64,000 bases of DNA from an uncultured Varibaculum sp. Its GTDB lineage: Bacteria; Actinomycetota; Actinomycetes; Actinomycetales; Actinomycetaceae. The DNA lies in the NCBI RefSeq assembly GCF_902489465.1, contig NZ_CABTZZ010000006.1, positions 15,970-79,969 of the forward strand. The letters run 5' to 3'. Positions 1 through 8,792 of the stretch are shown piece by piece (within the stretch, counting starts at the first letter, position 1; the number at the start of each line of letters is the position of its first letter). The translations under genes and the position numbers were made by a program. The notes beneath the pieces are model-generated. The model was not told the DNA's origin, ran no database searches, and worked only from the letters and a program-made list of their open reading frames with translations.

Positions 1-35
1 GCTGAGCAGATGCAGGAAAGTAGGTAAAACAGGCA

Positions 36-431
36 ATGGCAATGCAGCGCAAAACCCGGCAGCGGGACGCAATTATGGCAATCATGGCTGATGAAACGGA
101 TTTTCGTTCTGCCCAACAAGTGCATACCGCCCTGGTTTCAGCCGGACAAGCGGTAGGACTGGCTACTGTTTACCGCAACCTGCAGGCTCTAACTGAGGCC
201 GGGGAACTCGACAGCTTGCGTTCGGAGGAAGGGGAAATCCTCTATCGGCGTTGCGCGGCGCGCCGCCATCATCACCACCTGGTATGTCGAAACTGTGGCT
301 ATACGGTAGATATTCAAGATGACCAGTTAGAACAGTGGATCGGCGAGATTTCTCGGCGCTATCACTTCAGCGATATTGAACATATGGCCGATGTGTTTGG
401 TCTGTGTGCAAATTGCGCAAACCAGCATTAA
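36..431 (+). CDS. zur: Fur-family metal-dependent repressor, probably the zinc sensor Zur
   Basis: A 131-residue protein of ordinary Fur-family length. The N-terminal half is the winged helix (TRQRDAI at the start of helix 1, ATVYRNLQ in the recognition helix). The C-terminal half is the dimerisation domain with the RRHHHHLVC metal site, followed by a CRNCG and a CANCANQH cysteine pair that form the structural zinc site. In actinobacteria a Fur protein with this pattern is usually Zur, which represses zinc uptake and alternative ribosomal protein genes when zinc is plentiful. That assignment comes from the family; no Zur box was identified here. ATG at 42 is an alternative start with a slightly better ribosome-site position. 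The next gene, trmH, converges on it with 17 bases between stops. What lies upstream is cut off by the window edge, so an operon with a zinc transporter cannot be checked. Confidence 0.85.
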   Translation: MAMQRKTRQRDAIMAIMADETDFRSAQQVHTALVSAGQAVGLATVYRNLQALTEAGELDSLRSEEGEILYRRCAARRHHHHLVCRNCGYTVDIQDDQLEQWIGEISRRYHFSDIEHMADVFGLCANCANQH

Positions 432-448
432 GAAACAGTACCAGTATG

Positions 449-1279
449 CTACTTAGTGCGGGCACTCGCGATGGCGTGCAGGGCGATGGCGGCGGCGCTA
501 GCCACGTTTAAGGATTCAGCGTGCCCCCACATGGGAATAGAGATGGTTTCATTACAGAGGGCGATTTCCTCGTTACTTAAACCTTGGGCTTCGTTACCCA
601 GGCAGATAAATAGGGGAGAGTCGGTTGCGTTATTGGAGGCAGTAAAGCTAGGTAAATCGACAGTCGCTTTTCCTGATAATCCTACTAGGCAGCCGTCATC
701 TTCCTCGCTGAGCCTCGCTAAATCGGTAAAAGCCGCACCGGAATAGACCGGCAAGTGGAATAGGCTCCCGGCGCTGGCGCGAATAACTTTCGGGCTAGAA
801 ACATCAGCGCAGCCTGATAGGGATAAGACCCCCGCTAGACCGCAGGCATCAGCAATCCGGATAATAGTTCCCAGGTTCCCGGGGTCTTGTACCCGCGCAC
901 ATACTGCCCAGGCGCCCTCTTTCAAAACCTCCGAGGACGGAAGTTCTTCGCTAGGGAGCACTGAGAGGTCAGCTGTAGCCGCGATTCCTTGAGCCGAGGG
1001 CGCGAATAACTTCATTACCGATGGAGTAACCGGGTGTACCCAGGTAGTTACCTCTAGCGCCTTCCGCGCCACCTGGATAGCGGGAGAGGGAGCACGGTTA
1101 TGAAGATAAACATCCCGAACCGCTTCCGGATAAAAATGCAGCAGTTCCGCGCAAGCTTGCGATCCTTCTACCAGTAGCAATCCTTGCTTTAAACGAAAAC
1201 TACGCCTAGACAGATTGACCAGTGTCCGCACCCGCTGGGAGCGAGGATTATCAATCGTGTCTAGGCGTAGATTAAGCAA
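449..1279 (-). CDS. TrmH/SpoU-family rRNA or tRNA methyltransferase
   Basis: A 276-residue SPOUT methyltransferase. The N-terminal part (about 1-115) is the SpoU substrate-binding domain with the KQGLLLVEGSQA motif. The C-terminal knot domain carries the SAM-binding motifs VQDPGNLGTIIRIADACG, LFICLGNEAQGLS and PMWGHAESLNVASAAAIALH. Proteins of this kind 2'-O-methylate ribose in 23S rRNA or tRNA. The gene lies 23 bases downstream of rplT on the same strand, so it is probably the last gene of the infC-rpmI-rplT operon; this TsnR-like gene is commonly found there in actinobacteria. The predicted start is TTG with no convincing ribosome-binding site, so the start is uncertain. The exact target nucleotide cannot be read from sequence. 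Confidence 0.88.
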   Translation of the reverse strand: MLNLRLDTIDNPRSQRVRTLVNLSRRSFRLKQGLLLVEGSQACAELLHFYPEAVRDVYLHNRAPSPAIQVARKALEVTTWVHPVTPSVMKLFAPSAQGIAATADLSVLPSEELPSSEVLKEGAWAVCARVQDPGNLGTIIRIADACGLAGVLSLSGCADVSSPKVIRASAGSLFHLPVYSGAAFTDLARLSEEDDGCLVGLSGKATVDLPSFTASNNATDSPLFICLGNEAQGLSNEEIALCNETISIPMWGHAESLNVASAAAIALHAIASARTK

Positions 1280-1302
1280 AAAGCTAACTTCTGTTAGAGG
1301 CT

Positions 1303-1683
1303 TTAAGCAGCTGGAGCGTTTACGTCCTCAGGTAGAGCAGCTTTCGCTTTTTCTACCAGCTGATTAAAGGTGTCGATATCGTAAACCGCGAGTTCGGAAA
1401 GCATCCGGCGATCAACTTCGATTTCGGCTAGACGCAAGCCCTGGATGAACCGGTTGTAGGTCATTCCTTGGGCGCGGCAAGCGGCATTGATCCGCTGAAT
1501 CCACAGTTTGCGGAAATCATTCTTGCGCTTGTGGCGATCGTTGTAGGAATAAACGCCCGAGTGCAGCAGCTGTTCTTTGGCCTTACGGTATAGGCGGGAA
1601 CGCTGACCGCGGTAACCAGAGGCGCGATCCAGTACGGTGCGACGTTTCTTCTTGGCGTTGACTGCTCGTTTTACGCGTGCCAT
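1303..1683 (-). CDS. rplT: 50S ribosomal protein L20
   Basis: L20 binds 23S rRNA early in 50S assembly. The 126-residue product matches the family over its full length: [20 protein letters not shown] at the start, [16 protein letters not shown] in the RNA-binding helix and [20 protein letters not shown] toward the end, plus a short acidic/Ala-rich tail typical of actinobacteria. It follows rpmI at a distance of 21 bases on the same strand, so infC, rpmI and rplT form the usual translation operon. In Firmicutes and Proteobacteria L20 represses this operon by binding the mRNA. Whether that happens here is not visible. Confidence 0.98.
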   Translation of the reverse strand: MARVKRAVNAKKKRRTVLDRASGYRGQRSRLYRKAKEQLLHSGVYSYNDRHKRKNDFRKLWIQRINAACRAQGMTYNRFIQGLRLAEIEVDRRMLSELAVYDIDTFNQLVEKAKAALPEDVNAPAA

Positions 1684-1704
1684 ATCTCTTAATCCTCTCC
1701 TTGC

Positions 1705-1905
1705 CTACTTGTTGCCAGCCAGCAGTTTGTTTATGCGCTTGGTATCGGCAGGAGCCACTACCTGATCACGGCTGAGGCGACGGGTCTGTTTGGAAGACTT
1801 GTGTTCTAGCAGGTGGCGTTTGCCGGCCTTTTCCCGCATCAGTTTGCCACTTCCGGTTCTGCGGAAGCGTTTCTTCGCACCGGAGTGCGTCTTCATCTTC
1901 GGCAT
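1705..1905 (-). CDS. rpmI: 50S ribosomal protein L35
   Basis: A 66-residue basic protein that starts [20 protein letters not shown] and contains RRLSRDQVV, the signature of L35. It is the second gene of the leftward infC-rpmI-rplT operon, 61 bases after infC. An AGAGAGGAAA-type ribosome-binding site precedes the ATG on the minus strand. Length and sequence are ordinary for the family. Confidence 0.98.
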   Translation of the reverse strand: MPKMKTHSGAKKRFRRTGSGKLMREKAGKRHLLEHKSSKQTRRLSRDQVVAPADTKRINKLLAGNK

Positions 1906-1966
1906 TGTATTTCCTCTCTACCGGCACGCCGGTGGTTCTGCCTGTTTCTTAGGCGTTAGGACGACC

Positions 1967-2623
1967 CTACTTTTTCGCTTTCGCGGCGGCTGCAGCTTCC
2001 TGAGCCTCTTTAGCTTTCCGCGCTTTACGGGCATCCTTAAGTTGTTGCCGGTTCATAGTCTCGCCGTTTTGTTGATCACGGCGACGACGCTGATCCGACT
2101 TGGTGTGGTGTTTACGTTTCGTGGGAGCGAGCACCATAGTCATATTGCGCCCGTCTTGGCGGGGCATTGATTCTACGGTGGCCATCTCGGTTACGTCCTC
2201 GGCTAGGCGCTCTAATAGTTTTACGCCGAGCTCTGGGCGAGACTGTTCGCGCCCGCGAAACATAATCATGACTTTCACTTTGTCCCCGCCCTCAAGGAAC
2301 CGCACTACGTGACCCTTCTTGGTTTCGTAGTCATGATCATCGATCTTTAGACGGAAACGAATCTCTTTCAACTGGGAGTTTGCCTGGTTGCGGCGAGCGT
2401 TACGAGCCTTTTGTGCGGCCTCGTATTTGAACTTGCCGTAATCCATCAACTTACAAACCGGAGGTTTCGCCGTGGGCGCGACCTCCACTAGATCCAAGCC
2501 CGCTTCGGTGGCTAGGCGCAATGCATCCTCGATCCGGACTACCCCTACTTGTTCACCACTGGGGCCAACTAGGCGTACTTCTTTCACCCGGATGCGGTCA
2601 TTAATGCGTGTCTCGTTGCTGAT
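1967..2623 (-). CDS. infC: Translation initiation factor IF-3, probable ATC start
   Basis: IF-3 binds the 30S subunit and checks start codons. The product contains [40 protein letters not shown] and [19 protein letters not shown], and ends in a Lys/Ala-rich tail. I place the start at the ATC codon whose first base is 2623: AAGGAG stands five bases upstream and the following residues (SNETRIN) are where IF-3 homologues begin. A longer frame opens at ATG 2722 but it would run straight through an intrinsic terminator and reads as low-complexity non-protein sequence, so I reject it. AUU/AUC/AUA starts are an established feature of infC in many bacteria, where IF-3 discriminates against its own start codon and so limits its own synthesis. 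The product from ATC is 218 residues. It leads the infC-rpmI-rplT-trmH operon. Confidence 0.9.
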   Translation of the reverse strand: MSNETRINDRIRVKEVRLVGPSGEQVGVVRIEDALRLATEAGLDLVEVAPTAKPPVCKLMDYGKFKYEAAQKARNARRNQANSQLKEIRFRLKIDDHDYETKKGHVVRFLEGGDKVKVMIMFRGREQSRPELGVKLLERLAEDVTEMATVESMPRQDGRNMTMVLAPTKRKHHTKSDQRRRRDQQNGETMNRQQLKDARKARKAKEAQEAAAAAKAKK

Positions 2624-2830
2624 AGCTACTCCTTGCTTGAGATTTCTGGAAGCTTTACAAAATAAGAAAAGCCCCCGCTTGTTTGGCGGAGGCAGCGAAA
2701 AACGCGCAGACGCGTTAAGCATCTGTTCTTACCCGATACCCGAGAGCATCCAGGTGGGAAAACCTCCACTTTCGCACCAGTTTCCTGGTCGGTTACTAAC
2801 TAATCTAGCAGACCAGGCGGCCTTGATGAA
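2624..2830 (-). promoter_or_regulatory. Structured 5' leader of the infC operon
   Basis: Reading the minus strand toward infC, a possible promoter (-35-like TTCATC, 17-base spacer, -10 TAGATT near 2800) is followed by CCAG-GAAA-CTGG, by GTGG-AGGTTTTC-CCAC, by AACGCG-TCTG-CGCGTT with a T-run, and then by the strong terminator hairpin at 2661-2693. The series of hairpins ending in a terminator is the layout of an attenuating leader. A tiny open frame, MLSGIG, also lies in it. The hairpins are seen directly. The promoter and the regulatory role are inference, and I do not recognise a named RNA family. Confidence 0.45.
2661..2693 (-). terminator. Intrinsic terminator/attenuator in the infC leader
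   Basis: On the minus strand GCCTCCGC and GCGGGGGC (8 pairs, one of them G-U) enclose a 7-base loop and are followed at once by TTTTCTTATTTT. This is a textbook Rho-independent terminator, yet it lies about 40 bases upstream of the infC ribosome-binding site. The position suggests transcription attenuation of the infC operon, as known for infC/L20 leaders of Firmicutes. No gene upstream on this strand would need it, because rpmB has its own terminator at 2917-2950. Confidence 0.7.
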
Positions 2831-2916
2831 AGCTGAGAGCACTCCGATAGCCTTTGAACTTCCTCACATCACATCTTTGGTAGGGGGTCGGCTGGGACAC
2901 CAGTAGGAGGAGCTAG

Positions 2917-2950
2917 AAATAAGAAACGCCGCCTGCTTTTCGCAGACGGC
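2917..2950 (-). terminator. Terminator of rpmB
   Basis: On the minus strand GCCGTCTGC and GCAGGCGGC (9 pairs, one G-U) flank the loop GAAAA and are followed by GTTTCTTATTT. It begins 19 bases after the rpmB stop codon and would end that transcript before the infC leader. Confidence 0.8.
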
Positions 2951-2968
2951 GCCAATTTTACCTCTCAG

Positions 2969-3154
2969 CTAGCGAGCAACCCGCCCAGATTTGAGGCATT
3001 TGGTGCAAACATTCATGCGCTTGCGCGTGCTACCAACAACGGCGCGCACGCTTTGAATATTCGGGTTAAAACGGCGGTTCGTGCGCCGGTGGGAGTGCGA
3101 AACGCTCTTCCCGAAACCGGGGCCTTTTCCGCAGATGTCACAGGTGGCAGCCAC
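2969..3154 (-). CDS. rpmB: 50S ribosomal protein L28
   Basis: The 61-residue product begins [20 protein letters not shown] and contains [12 protein letters not shown] and [15 protein letters not shown]. This is the cysteine-containing (zinc-binding, C+) form of L28, with CDIC near the start and CTKC near the end. I start it at GTG 3154, six bases after AAGGAG. A longer frame opening at 3241 adds residues without family similarity. The zinc-binding form is of note beside Zur at 36-431, because Zur commonly controls zinc-free L28 paralogues elsewhere in actinobacterial genomes. It is transcribed divergently from the DAK2-like gene, the usual neighbour. Confidence 0.95.
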   Translation of the reverse strand: MAATCDICGKGPGFGKSVSHSHRRTNRRFNPNIQSVRAVVGSTRKRMNVCTKCLKSGRVAR

Positions 3155-3350
3155 GATAGTCTCCTTCAAGTATTCTTCTAGGTCTGGGATAAGATATCCA
3201 GATATCGGCAACCCGACTAGGTTAACCGATTCAGGGGGCAACAGCCAACTACCAGGTGGTTATTGTGCCGGGCTTCACTGAAAACTCGCTAAACTATTAG
3301 AGCAAGTAGACGATAACCCTGTGCATCTTTAGGCAGTGAAGGAGGCGGCG

Positions 3351-5285
3351 GTGGGAGAAGAACAACCCCTCGCGGATCTGTTTTCTTTTGCAGATTTCGC
3401 TCGCGCCGCCCGGGATAAACGCTCGGTTAAAGCAGCGAAAACTGCAGCTGCTTCGCAAGCAGATGATTTCCAGGAGGGAAAGTTAACTGATAGCGGCAAC
3501 CAAAGCGCTAAGAAGAGTAAAAACCCCGCGCGTCCTCGTGATCAGCGAAAAAAAGATAGTTCAATGCAAGTGTCGCAAAGCGCAGAGCCAAAGGGAACCA
3601 CCGGTTTACTTGATTTTGAAGTACCACAGGTAGCGCCGAAGTCGGCGAAACCCAAAGCTAAACGGCACCGGGAAAATGTGGCGCAAACCCTGGAATCTGC
3701 CGAACGTATTGACCTGCTAGTGACCGGGGCTAATATCCGCACCTGGGTAAAGATTAGCGGGGAAGTTCTACAGGCGGCTCAGTCAGCCCTAGACGCCATG
3801 GATCTACACAGCGAACTTGATTCCGACACCGGAGCTAATGCCCTATACACCTGGGATAAGGTGGCGCTAACAGTTGCCGGATTACCTGCTGGTGCCGATA
3901 AGGATGCTCGCTGGGTGCTAGAGGCTGTCGCCGATGCTTCCTTGGCGGGAGCCAGAGGAATGATCGGGATTGTACTGGCGGAGTTAGCCAGCGTTGCTGC
4001 CGGGACGACTAGCACCCCCACCCTAAACCCGGTGCAGCTGTTAAAAATACTGCGCTCCAGTAGGGATTGTCCTGATCGCTGCCTGCTGCCCGCAGTTGAA
4101 CGTCTAGATCCCCCCACTCTATCGGGGCTGATAGAAGAGGTAAACGCAGAGCTAGAAACCCAGCCAGAACAAATGTCGATCGAAGATATTCTTTCGCGGG
4201 CTTGGCTAGCGAGCCAAGTCGCCCTAGTTGAGGGCGCAGAAGATAACCGAGGGCGTCCCGACGCGCGGGCAGCGGTATTAATGCTGTTAATAGCGGCCAT
4301 GCTGGAAACTTATGCTCGAGAAAACCAGCAAGAGATCGGAGCGGTAAACACCAGTTTGCAGATGGTACGGGACATGGTTCCTAAGTCCCATTCTGCAGTG
4401 CACACGCCCACGCAAATGAACTCTTTGATGCTTACCTGGCGCGGAGAAACCGATAACTCACGTTTCGATAAATTGCGCAGGCAGTTAGAAGAAAATGGGG
4501 TTTACGGGGCGATGACCGGCAGGGCAGACATGCTGGGGATTGGACCGCGCATATTGCTGGTGCGCAGCCGACATCCGCGCAGAGTAATCGAACTTTTACC
4601 CGAAAAATCGGGAATGGTTTTAATTCGTCCGCCGCTACCAGTCGAAACCGAAGCCTCATCTTCCAACCTGGTGAGCCTGGGATCTTCCCATACGATCCAC
4701 CCCATTAGACCAGCGGTGTTAGCCTACACTTCGGCTCCCGGTCTGGTCGCAGACATAGCTAACTTGGGGGCAACGGTAGTGTATTCTCGCCGTGGAATCC
4801 CGCTGCAAATACTGCCGGTAATCGCGGAAATGGAGCAAGAAGTAGTGCAAGTCTTACCCTGTGACCAGGTGAGCGCGGCAGAACTAACCAACCTAGTCCG
4901 GCCGGCCAAAGATCAAGGTATCGATCTGATGGTGGCTCCCACGCAAGATGACCTACAAGTGCTAGAAGCTGCCCGCGCCCTCACCCAAGTGGTTTCTTCA
5001 GCAATTGTGCCTGCTGATTTAATCCAGTTGCAGCGTTCGCGTACTTTTGATTCTCTGGCCAGGCAGCGTACTTTTAGTGTTTCCCCGCAAATGCCTTTTG
5101 AGTTACTCTCTGCCTCGGTGAACCGCGATGATGTACAAGCAAGGATCTTGAGCGGGCGGGGAGAAGACTCGGAGCTGATCTCCCGGGTACAAAACGCGCT
5201 GTTCCAAGGGGCTCCGGGAATCCGTATCGAACTTATTAGCGGCGGGCAAAGCGGAGCCACCGTAGTGGGAGTGCTGTCTTCGTGA
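3351..5285 (+). CDS. DAK2/DhaL-domain protein, FakA/YloV-like (possible fatty-acid kinase, divergent)
   Basis: A 644-residue protein. Residues 1-115 are charged low-complexity sequence. From about 119 a DhaL-type domain begins (NIRTWVKISGEVLQAAQSAL), with the metal-binding Asp motif as LDSDTGAN at about 155. From about 355 a FakA-like C-terminal domain follows. FakA phosphorylates fatty acids carried by FakB (DegV) proteins. The position between rpmB and recG is the classic site of this gene family. It is divergent: the family motif GARGNSG reads GARGMIG here (about 199), so activity is uncertain. The start is GTG 3351 behind GGAGG; GTG at 3336 has no ribosome site. It overlaps recG by 4 bases, so the two are probably translated together. 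No FakB gene is in the window. Confidence 0.72.
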   Translation: MGEEQPLADLFSFADFARAARDKRSVKAAKTAAASQADDFQEGKLTDSGNQSAKKSKNPARPRDQRKKDSSMQVSQSAEPKGTTGLLDFEVPQVAPKSAKPKAKRHRENVAQTLESAERIDLLVTGANIRTWVKISGEVLQAAQSALDAMDLHSELDSDTGANALYTWDKVALTVAGLPAGADKDARWVLEAVADASLAGARGMIGIVLAELASVAAGTTSTPTLNPVQLLKILRSSRDCPDRCLLPAVERLDPPTLSGLIEEVNAELETQPEQMSIEDILSRAWLASQVALVEGAEDNRGRPDARAAVLMLLIAAMLETYARENQQEIGAVNTSLQMVRDMVPKSHSAVHTPTQMNSLMLTWRGETDNSRFDKLRRQLEENGVYGAMTGRADMLGIGPRILLVRSRHPRRVIELLPEKSGMVLIRPPLPVETEASSSNLVSLGSSHTIHPIRPAVLAYTSAPGLVADIANLGATVVYSRRGIPLQILPVIAEMEQEVVQVLPCDQVSAAELTNLVRPAKDQGIDLMVAPTQDDLQVLEAARALTQVVSSAIVPADLIQLQRSRTFDSLARQRTFSVSPQMPFELLSASVNRDDVQARILSGRGEDSELISRVQNALFQGAPGIRIELISGGQSGATVVGVLSS

Positions 5286-7519
5286 GCGATAAATCAAACT
5301 CCCTGGCTCGCGAATCTTTAAAGAAAATCTTGGGACGGGCAGGTGGAAAACTAGAAAAGAAATTTGGGATTGAAACTCCCCTGGAACTGCTGTATTTCTT
5401 TCCTCGCCGCTATCACGAGTTGGGCGAACTTACCGCGTTTTCCGGGCTTCTTTTAGGGGAAGAACAATCGGTAATCGCCCAAATAGCTGACTCTTCGCGC
5501 CGGCGTACCCGGGGAGGAAAATGGATGCTTTCCCTGCAGCTTAGTGATGGAGAAGGCCTAATGGATGCGGTGTTTTGGGCAAAAAGCCAGCATCTAATCA
5601 ACTGGATGTCCTCCCAATTGCAGGTGGGGCAAACAAAACTCTTTTCTGGTCGCCCCAGTCTTTACCGCGGACGCCTGCAGCTGTCCCATCCTTCCTACCA
5701 GGAGGTGGAAGACGAAAACCTCGATGCCGCCAGTAATCAGGCCGCTAAAATGCAGGCGCAGCGTCCTGAACCGATTTATCCCGCGAAGGCAGGGTTGCCG
5801 ACTTGGACTACCCAAAAAGCGATTGCGGTAGTTTTGGAGTTATTAAAGTCCCAACCTTTCGATGACCCCCTGCCTACCGATATTCGCGCAGAACAGGGAC
5901 TGTTGGAACTAAACACCGCACTGGAGCAGATTCATCGTCCGCAAACTCGCGCGCAATATGAGGCGGCTCGCCAGCGTTTCCGCTACGAAGAAGCCTTTCT
6001 GTTGCAGGCGGCTTTAGCCCAGCGGCGGCAAGTTCTGGCCGAAGATGCCCCGATTCTGCCGGCGGTACCCGGGGGTTTTACCGAGCAGGTTGCCTCGGCG
6101 TTGCCTTTTACCTTAACCGACTCCCAACAACAGGCCTTAACCGATATTGATCAGCGAATAGCATCTGCGCGCCCTATGAATTTGTTATTGCAAGGGGATG
6201 TTGGATCTGGGAAAACCGTGGTGTCACTCCTGGCAATGCTGCGAGCCGTAGATGGAGGCCGGCAAGGGATCTTCATGGCTCCCACCGAGGTCTTGGTGCA
6301 ACAGCATTTTTCTACCCTTACTAACCTGTTAGGGGAGCTGGCCGAGCCGGGAGGGTTTAGTTTGCGTGGGGGACAGGGGATCCCGATTTATCGCCTGACT
6401 TCCTCGATGCCGGCCGCGGAAAAACGCCGCACTTTAGATGCGCTTAAAACCGGGCAACCAGCGCTGATTGTGGGAACTCACGCGCTACTATCTAAACGGG
6501 TAATACTTACGTCTCCCGGTGTGGTGGTTATCGATGAACAGCACAAGTTCGGGGTGCGTCAACGCGACCGGTTGCGCCAAGCTGAATCGGGTACTCCCCA
6601 TCTGCTAGTGATGACCGCAACCCCGATACCGCGCTCGGTAGCTATGACCTCTTTTGGGGATCTAGATTACCTGACCTTGCAAGGGGAGCCGCCCGGGAGG
6701 GCAAAAGTCGATACATTCCGGGTGGATACCGCTAATCGGGCTTGGACAACGCGTACCTTCCAGCGCGCCGCCGAAGAAATCAAAGCTGGTCATCGGGTAT
6801 TTGTGGTGTGCCCGGCGATTAATCCCGGCACACAAAGTGAAGAAGGGGTGACCCTGGTAGCGGACGAGGACGGTGCGCAGACTAGCCCAGCAGCTGAAAA
6901 AGAACCCCTCGCTAACGTTTACGACACCGTAAGCCAGTTGCGCACGCTTCCGGCACTGCGCGGAATTGAAATCGGGATGCTACACGGTCAAATGGATGCG
7001 GAAGAAAAAGATCGTGCTATGGCTGATTTCATAAGCGGGAAAACGCCCCTATTGGTGTCTACCACGGTAATTGAAGTGGGAGTCGATGTGCCCCAAGCAA
7101 CCATGATGGTGATTCTAGATGCTGACCGTTTCGGTCTCGCCCAGTTACATCAGCTGCGAGGACGGATAGGGCGGGGCAAGTTCGGGGGAGTTTGCCTGGT
7201 CTGGTCGGGGGCGCAGCCAGATACCCTTGCCAGTAACCGTCTCGATGCTTTCACCAAAACTACCGACGGTTTTGAACTGGCGGCGATTGATTTACGCCTA
7301 CGCGAAAGCGGAAATATTTTGGGGGATAGTCAATCGGGGCGCGCCTCCTCTTTGAAAATTCTGGATCTATTGGCGGACGAAGCGGTAATTTCCCAAGCGC
7401 GAAAGGATGCAAAACATCTGGTTGAGACCGATCCGCAGTTAGAACAGCATCCCGGGTTACAACAGGCGATATCACGGCGGATTAGCGAAGAAGAACAAGA
7501 ATTTTTAGAACGAGGATAA
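5282..7519 (+). CDS. recG: ATP-dependent DNA helicase RecG
   Basis: RecG remodels stalled replication forks and Holliday junctions. The 745-residue product has the N-terminal wedge/OB region with the FFPRRYHE motif, then superfamily 2 helicase motifs: GDVGSGKTVV (about 305), a DEQHKFGV box in place of DExH (about 418), MTATPIPRS, and the C-terminal motifs VIEVGVDVPQA and LRGRIGRGKFGGVC. GTG at 5282 overlaps the stop of the upstream gene as GTGA. The family length is usually 680-750, so the gene is intact. Confidence 0.96.
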   Translation: MSDKSNSLARESLKKILGRAGGKLEKKFGIETPLELLYFFPRRYHELGELTAFSGLLLGEEQSVIAQIADSSRRRTRGGKWMLSLQLSDGEGLMDAVFWAKSQHLINWMSSQLQVGQTKLFSGRPSLYRGRLQLSHPSYQEVEDENLDAASNQAAKMQAQRPEPIYPAKAGLPTWTTQKAIAVVLELLKSQPFDDPLPTDIRAEQGLLELNTALEQIHRPQTRAQYEAARQRFRYEEAFLLQAALAQRRQVLAEDAPILPAVPGGFTEQVASALPFTLTDSQQQALTDIDQRIASARPMNLLLQGDVGSGKTVVSLLAMLRAVDGGRQGIFMAPTEVLVQQHFSTLTNLLGELAEPGGFSLRGGQGIPIYRLTSSMPAAEKRRTLDALKTGQPALIVGTHALLSKRVILTSPGVVVIDEQHKFGVRQRDRLRQAESGTPHLLVMTATPIPRSVAMTSFGDLDYLTLQGEPPGRAKVDTFRVDTANRAWTTRTFQRAAEEIKAGHRVFVVCPAINPGTQSEEGVTLVADEDGAQTSPAAEKEPLANVYDTVSQLRTLPALRGIEIGMLHGQMDAEEKDRAMADFISGKTPLLVSTTVIEVGVDVPQATMMVILDADRFGLAQLHQLRGRIGRGKFGGVCLVWSGAQPDTLASNRLDAFTKTTDGFELAAIDLRLRESGNILGDSQSGRASSLKILDLLADEAVISQARKDAKHLVETDPQLEQHPGLQQAISRRISEEEQEFLERG

Positions 7520-7573
7520 GGTGCGCTGTAATCGCTATACCACGAGCTGCTACTCTGTGAACGTCACTAGGGT

Positions 7574-7579
7574 TAGAAT
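7574..7579 (+). promoter_or_regulatory. -10 box of a probable leaderless promoter (rsmD)
   Basis: TAGAAT ends exactly six bases before the ATG at 7586, and no Shine-Dalgarno sequence is present. Transcription would start at or next to the start codon. No clear -35 box is seen. Confidence 0.5.
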
Positions 7580-7585
7580 GTCATC

Positions 7586-8188
7586 ATGATGAGAATAATA
7601 GCTGGAACTGCCCGAGGTACTCAGCTAGCCGTACCCTCCTCCGGTACGCGCCCCACTCAAGATCGGGTTCGGGAAGCAATCTTCTCCGCTCTACAATCTC
7701 GCGGAGCCACGGAAGACGCCTGTGTTTTGGATCTTTTTGCCGGATCGGGGGCTTACGGTTTCGAGTCGCTGTCGCGCGGGGCACTCAGTTTAGATTTGGT
7801 AGACCATGCCCACAGCGCCGCCAAAACGATCCGAAAGAACCGGGCTGCCTCTCCAGTTTTTTCCGCTGCAAAACTATATGTACAGCCGGCTCTTTCGTTT
7901 TTATCGTCGCGCCTTTTAGGAGCTAACCCCAATCCCCAGTGGGAATTGGTTTTTATTGATCCGCCCTACGCTATGAAAAACAGCGAAATCCTGCAGGTAC
8001 TAGACCAGCTGCATCCGCTATGCGACCCGGATGCCTGGATAGTGGTGGAACGTTCGGCGCGCGACGAGGCTCCTGCTTGGAAAACAGAGCAGTGGGAGGA
8101 AGAATCACGCAAACTCTACGGAGAAAGCGCGGTTTACCTACTGCGTCCCGCCCTCGAATACCCGGAAAATGAGGGCGCACAAGCCTAG
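7586..8188 (+). CDS. rsmD: 16S rRNA (guanine(966)-N2)-methyltransferase
   Basis: RsmD methylates G966 of 16S rRNA (E. coli numbering) on the 30S subunit. The 200-residue product begins RIIAGTARGTQLAVP as the family does, has the SAM-binding motif LDLFAGSGAYGFESLSRG (about 47) and the catalytic DPPY in FIDPPYAMKN (about 125). The family is normally 180-200 residues. Two ATGs in tandem (7586 and 7589) are both possible starts. coaD follows 63 bases later, the usual partner in many bacteria. Confidence 0.93.
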   Translation: MMRIIAGTARGTQLAVPSSGTRPTQDRVREAIFSALQSRGATEDACVLDLFAGSGAYGFESLSRGALSLDLVDHAHSAAKTIRKNRAASPVFSAAKLYVQPALSFLSSRLLGANPNPQWELVFIDPPYAMKNSEILQVLDQLHPLCDPDAWIVVERSARDEAPAWKTEQWEEESRKLYGESAVYLLRPALEYPENEGAQA

Positions 8189-8251
8189 TTTTAGCTCTTT
8201 GTCCGCGTGGGACGCCGCGCACCGGGAGTGCTTACCGGTATTTTGGTAGCT

Positions 8252-8776
8252 ATGAGTACTGTTGTCTGCGTCGGATCCTATGATCCCCTTACCTATGGGC
8301 ATCTGGACGTAATTAGCCGCGCAGCCCATATTTTTGATCGCGTGATCGTGGCGGTAGCGAAAAACTCCAAGAAAACCTATCTCTTCCCGGCCAGCAAACG
8401 CGAAGAATTTATTGTTCAAGCCACCGCAGACCTAGCGAATGTGCAGGTCGTGATCTGGGAGGGGCTAGCTTGCGATCTGGCTACCCGCTATGAGGCGCTA
8501 GCGCTGGTTAAAGGGATTCGTAACTCTAAAGACACCGACAGTGAAATGACCCAGGCTTTCGCTAACCGGCAATTATCGGGCATTGACACTATTTTGATTC
8601 CCACTTCCCCCGAAAATGCTTTGATCTCCTCTTCGGTAGTTAAAGAAATAGCTGCCTATGGAGGAGACGTTTCTGGATTTGTTCCCCCCGAAGTAGCCCA
8701 GGCGCTGCAACGAGAATTCGATGCGTCCTCGGGAAATGGAAACCCTACCCGTGAATCCGACAACCGGCCAGCCTAA
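8252..8776 (+). CDS. coaD: Phosphopantetheine adenylyltransferase
   Basis: CoaD transfers AMP to 4'-phosphopantetheine in coenzyme A synthesis. The 174-residue product has the nucleotidyltransferase motif GSYDPLTYGH (residues 8-17), LVKGIRNSKD, and the ISSSVVKE signature near the C-terminus. I use ATG 8252, which gives the family's normal N-terminus (STVVCVGSYDP). The longer GTG frame from 8207 adds 15 unrelated residues. The acceptor-site stretch GIRNSKDTDSEMTQAFANR departs from the common GLR..DFEYE..M form, as in other Actinomycetaceae-type sequences, but key glycine, Arg and acidic positions are kept. Confidence 0.93.
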   Translation: MSTVVCVGSYDPLTYGHLDVISRAAHIFDRVIVAVAKNSKKTYLFPASKREEFIVQATADLANVQVVIWEGLACDLATRYEALALVKGIRNSKDTDSEMTQAFANRQLSGIDTILIPTSPENALISSSVVKEIAAYGGDVSGFVPPEVAQALQREFDASSGNGNPTRESDNRPA

Positions 8777-8792
8777 AACAGGAAGGAAGAAT

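Noticed and set aside
2624..2722. Longer infC frame from ATG 2722
   Set aside because: It translates an intrinsic terminator and a leader, has no family similarity and leaves the AAGGAG before ATC 2623 unused.
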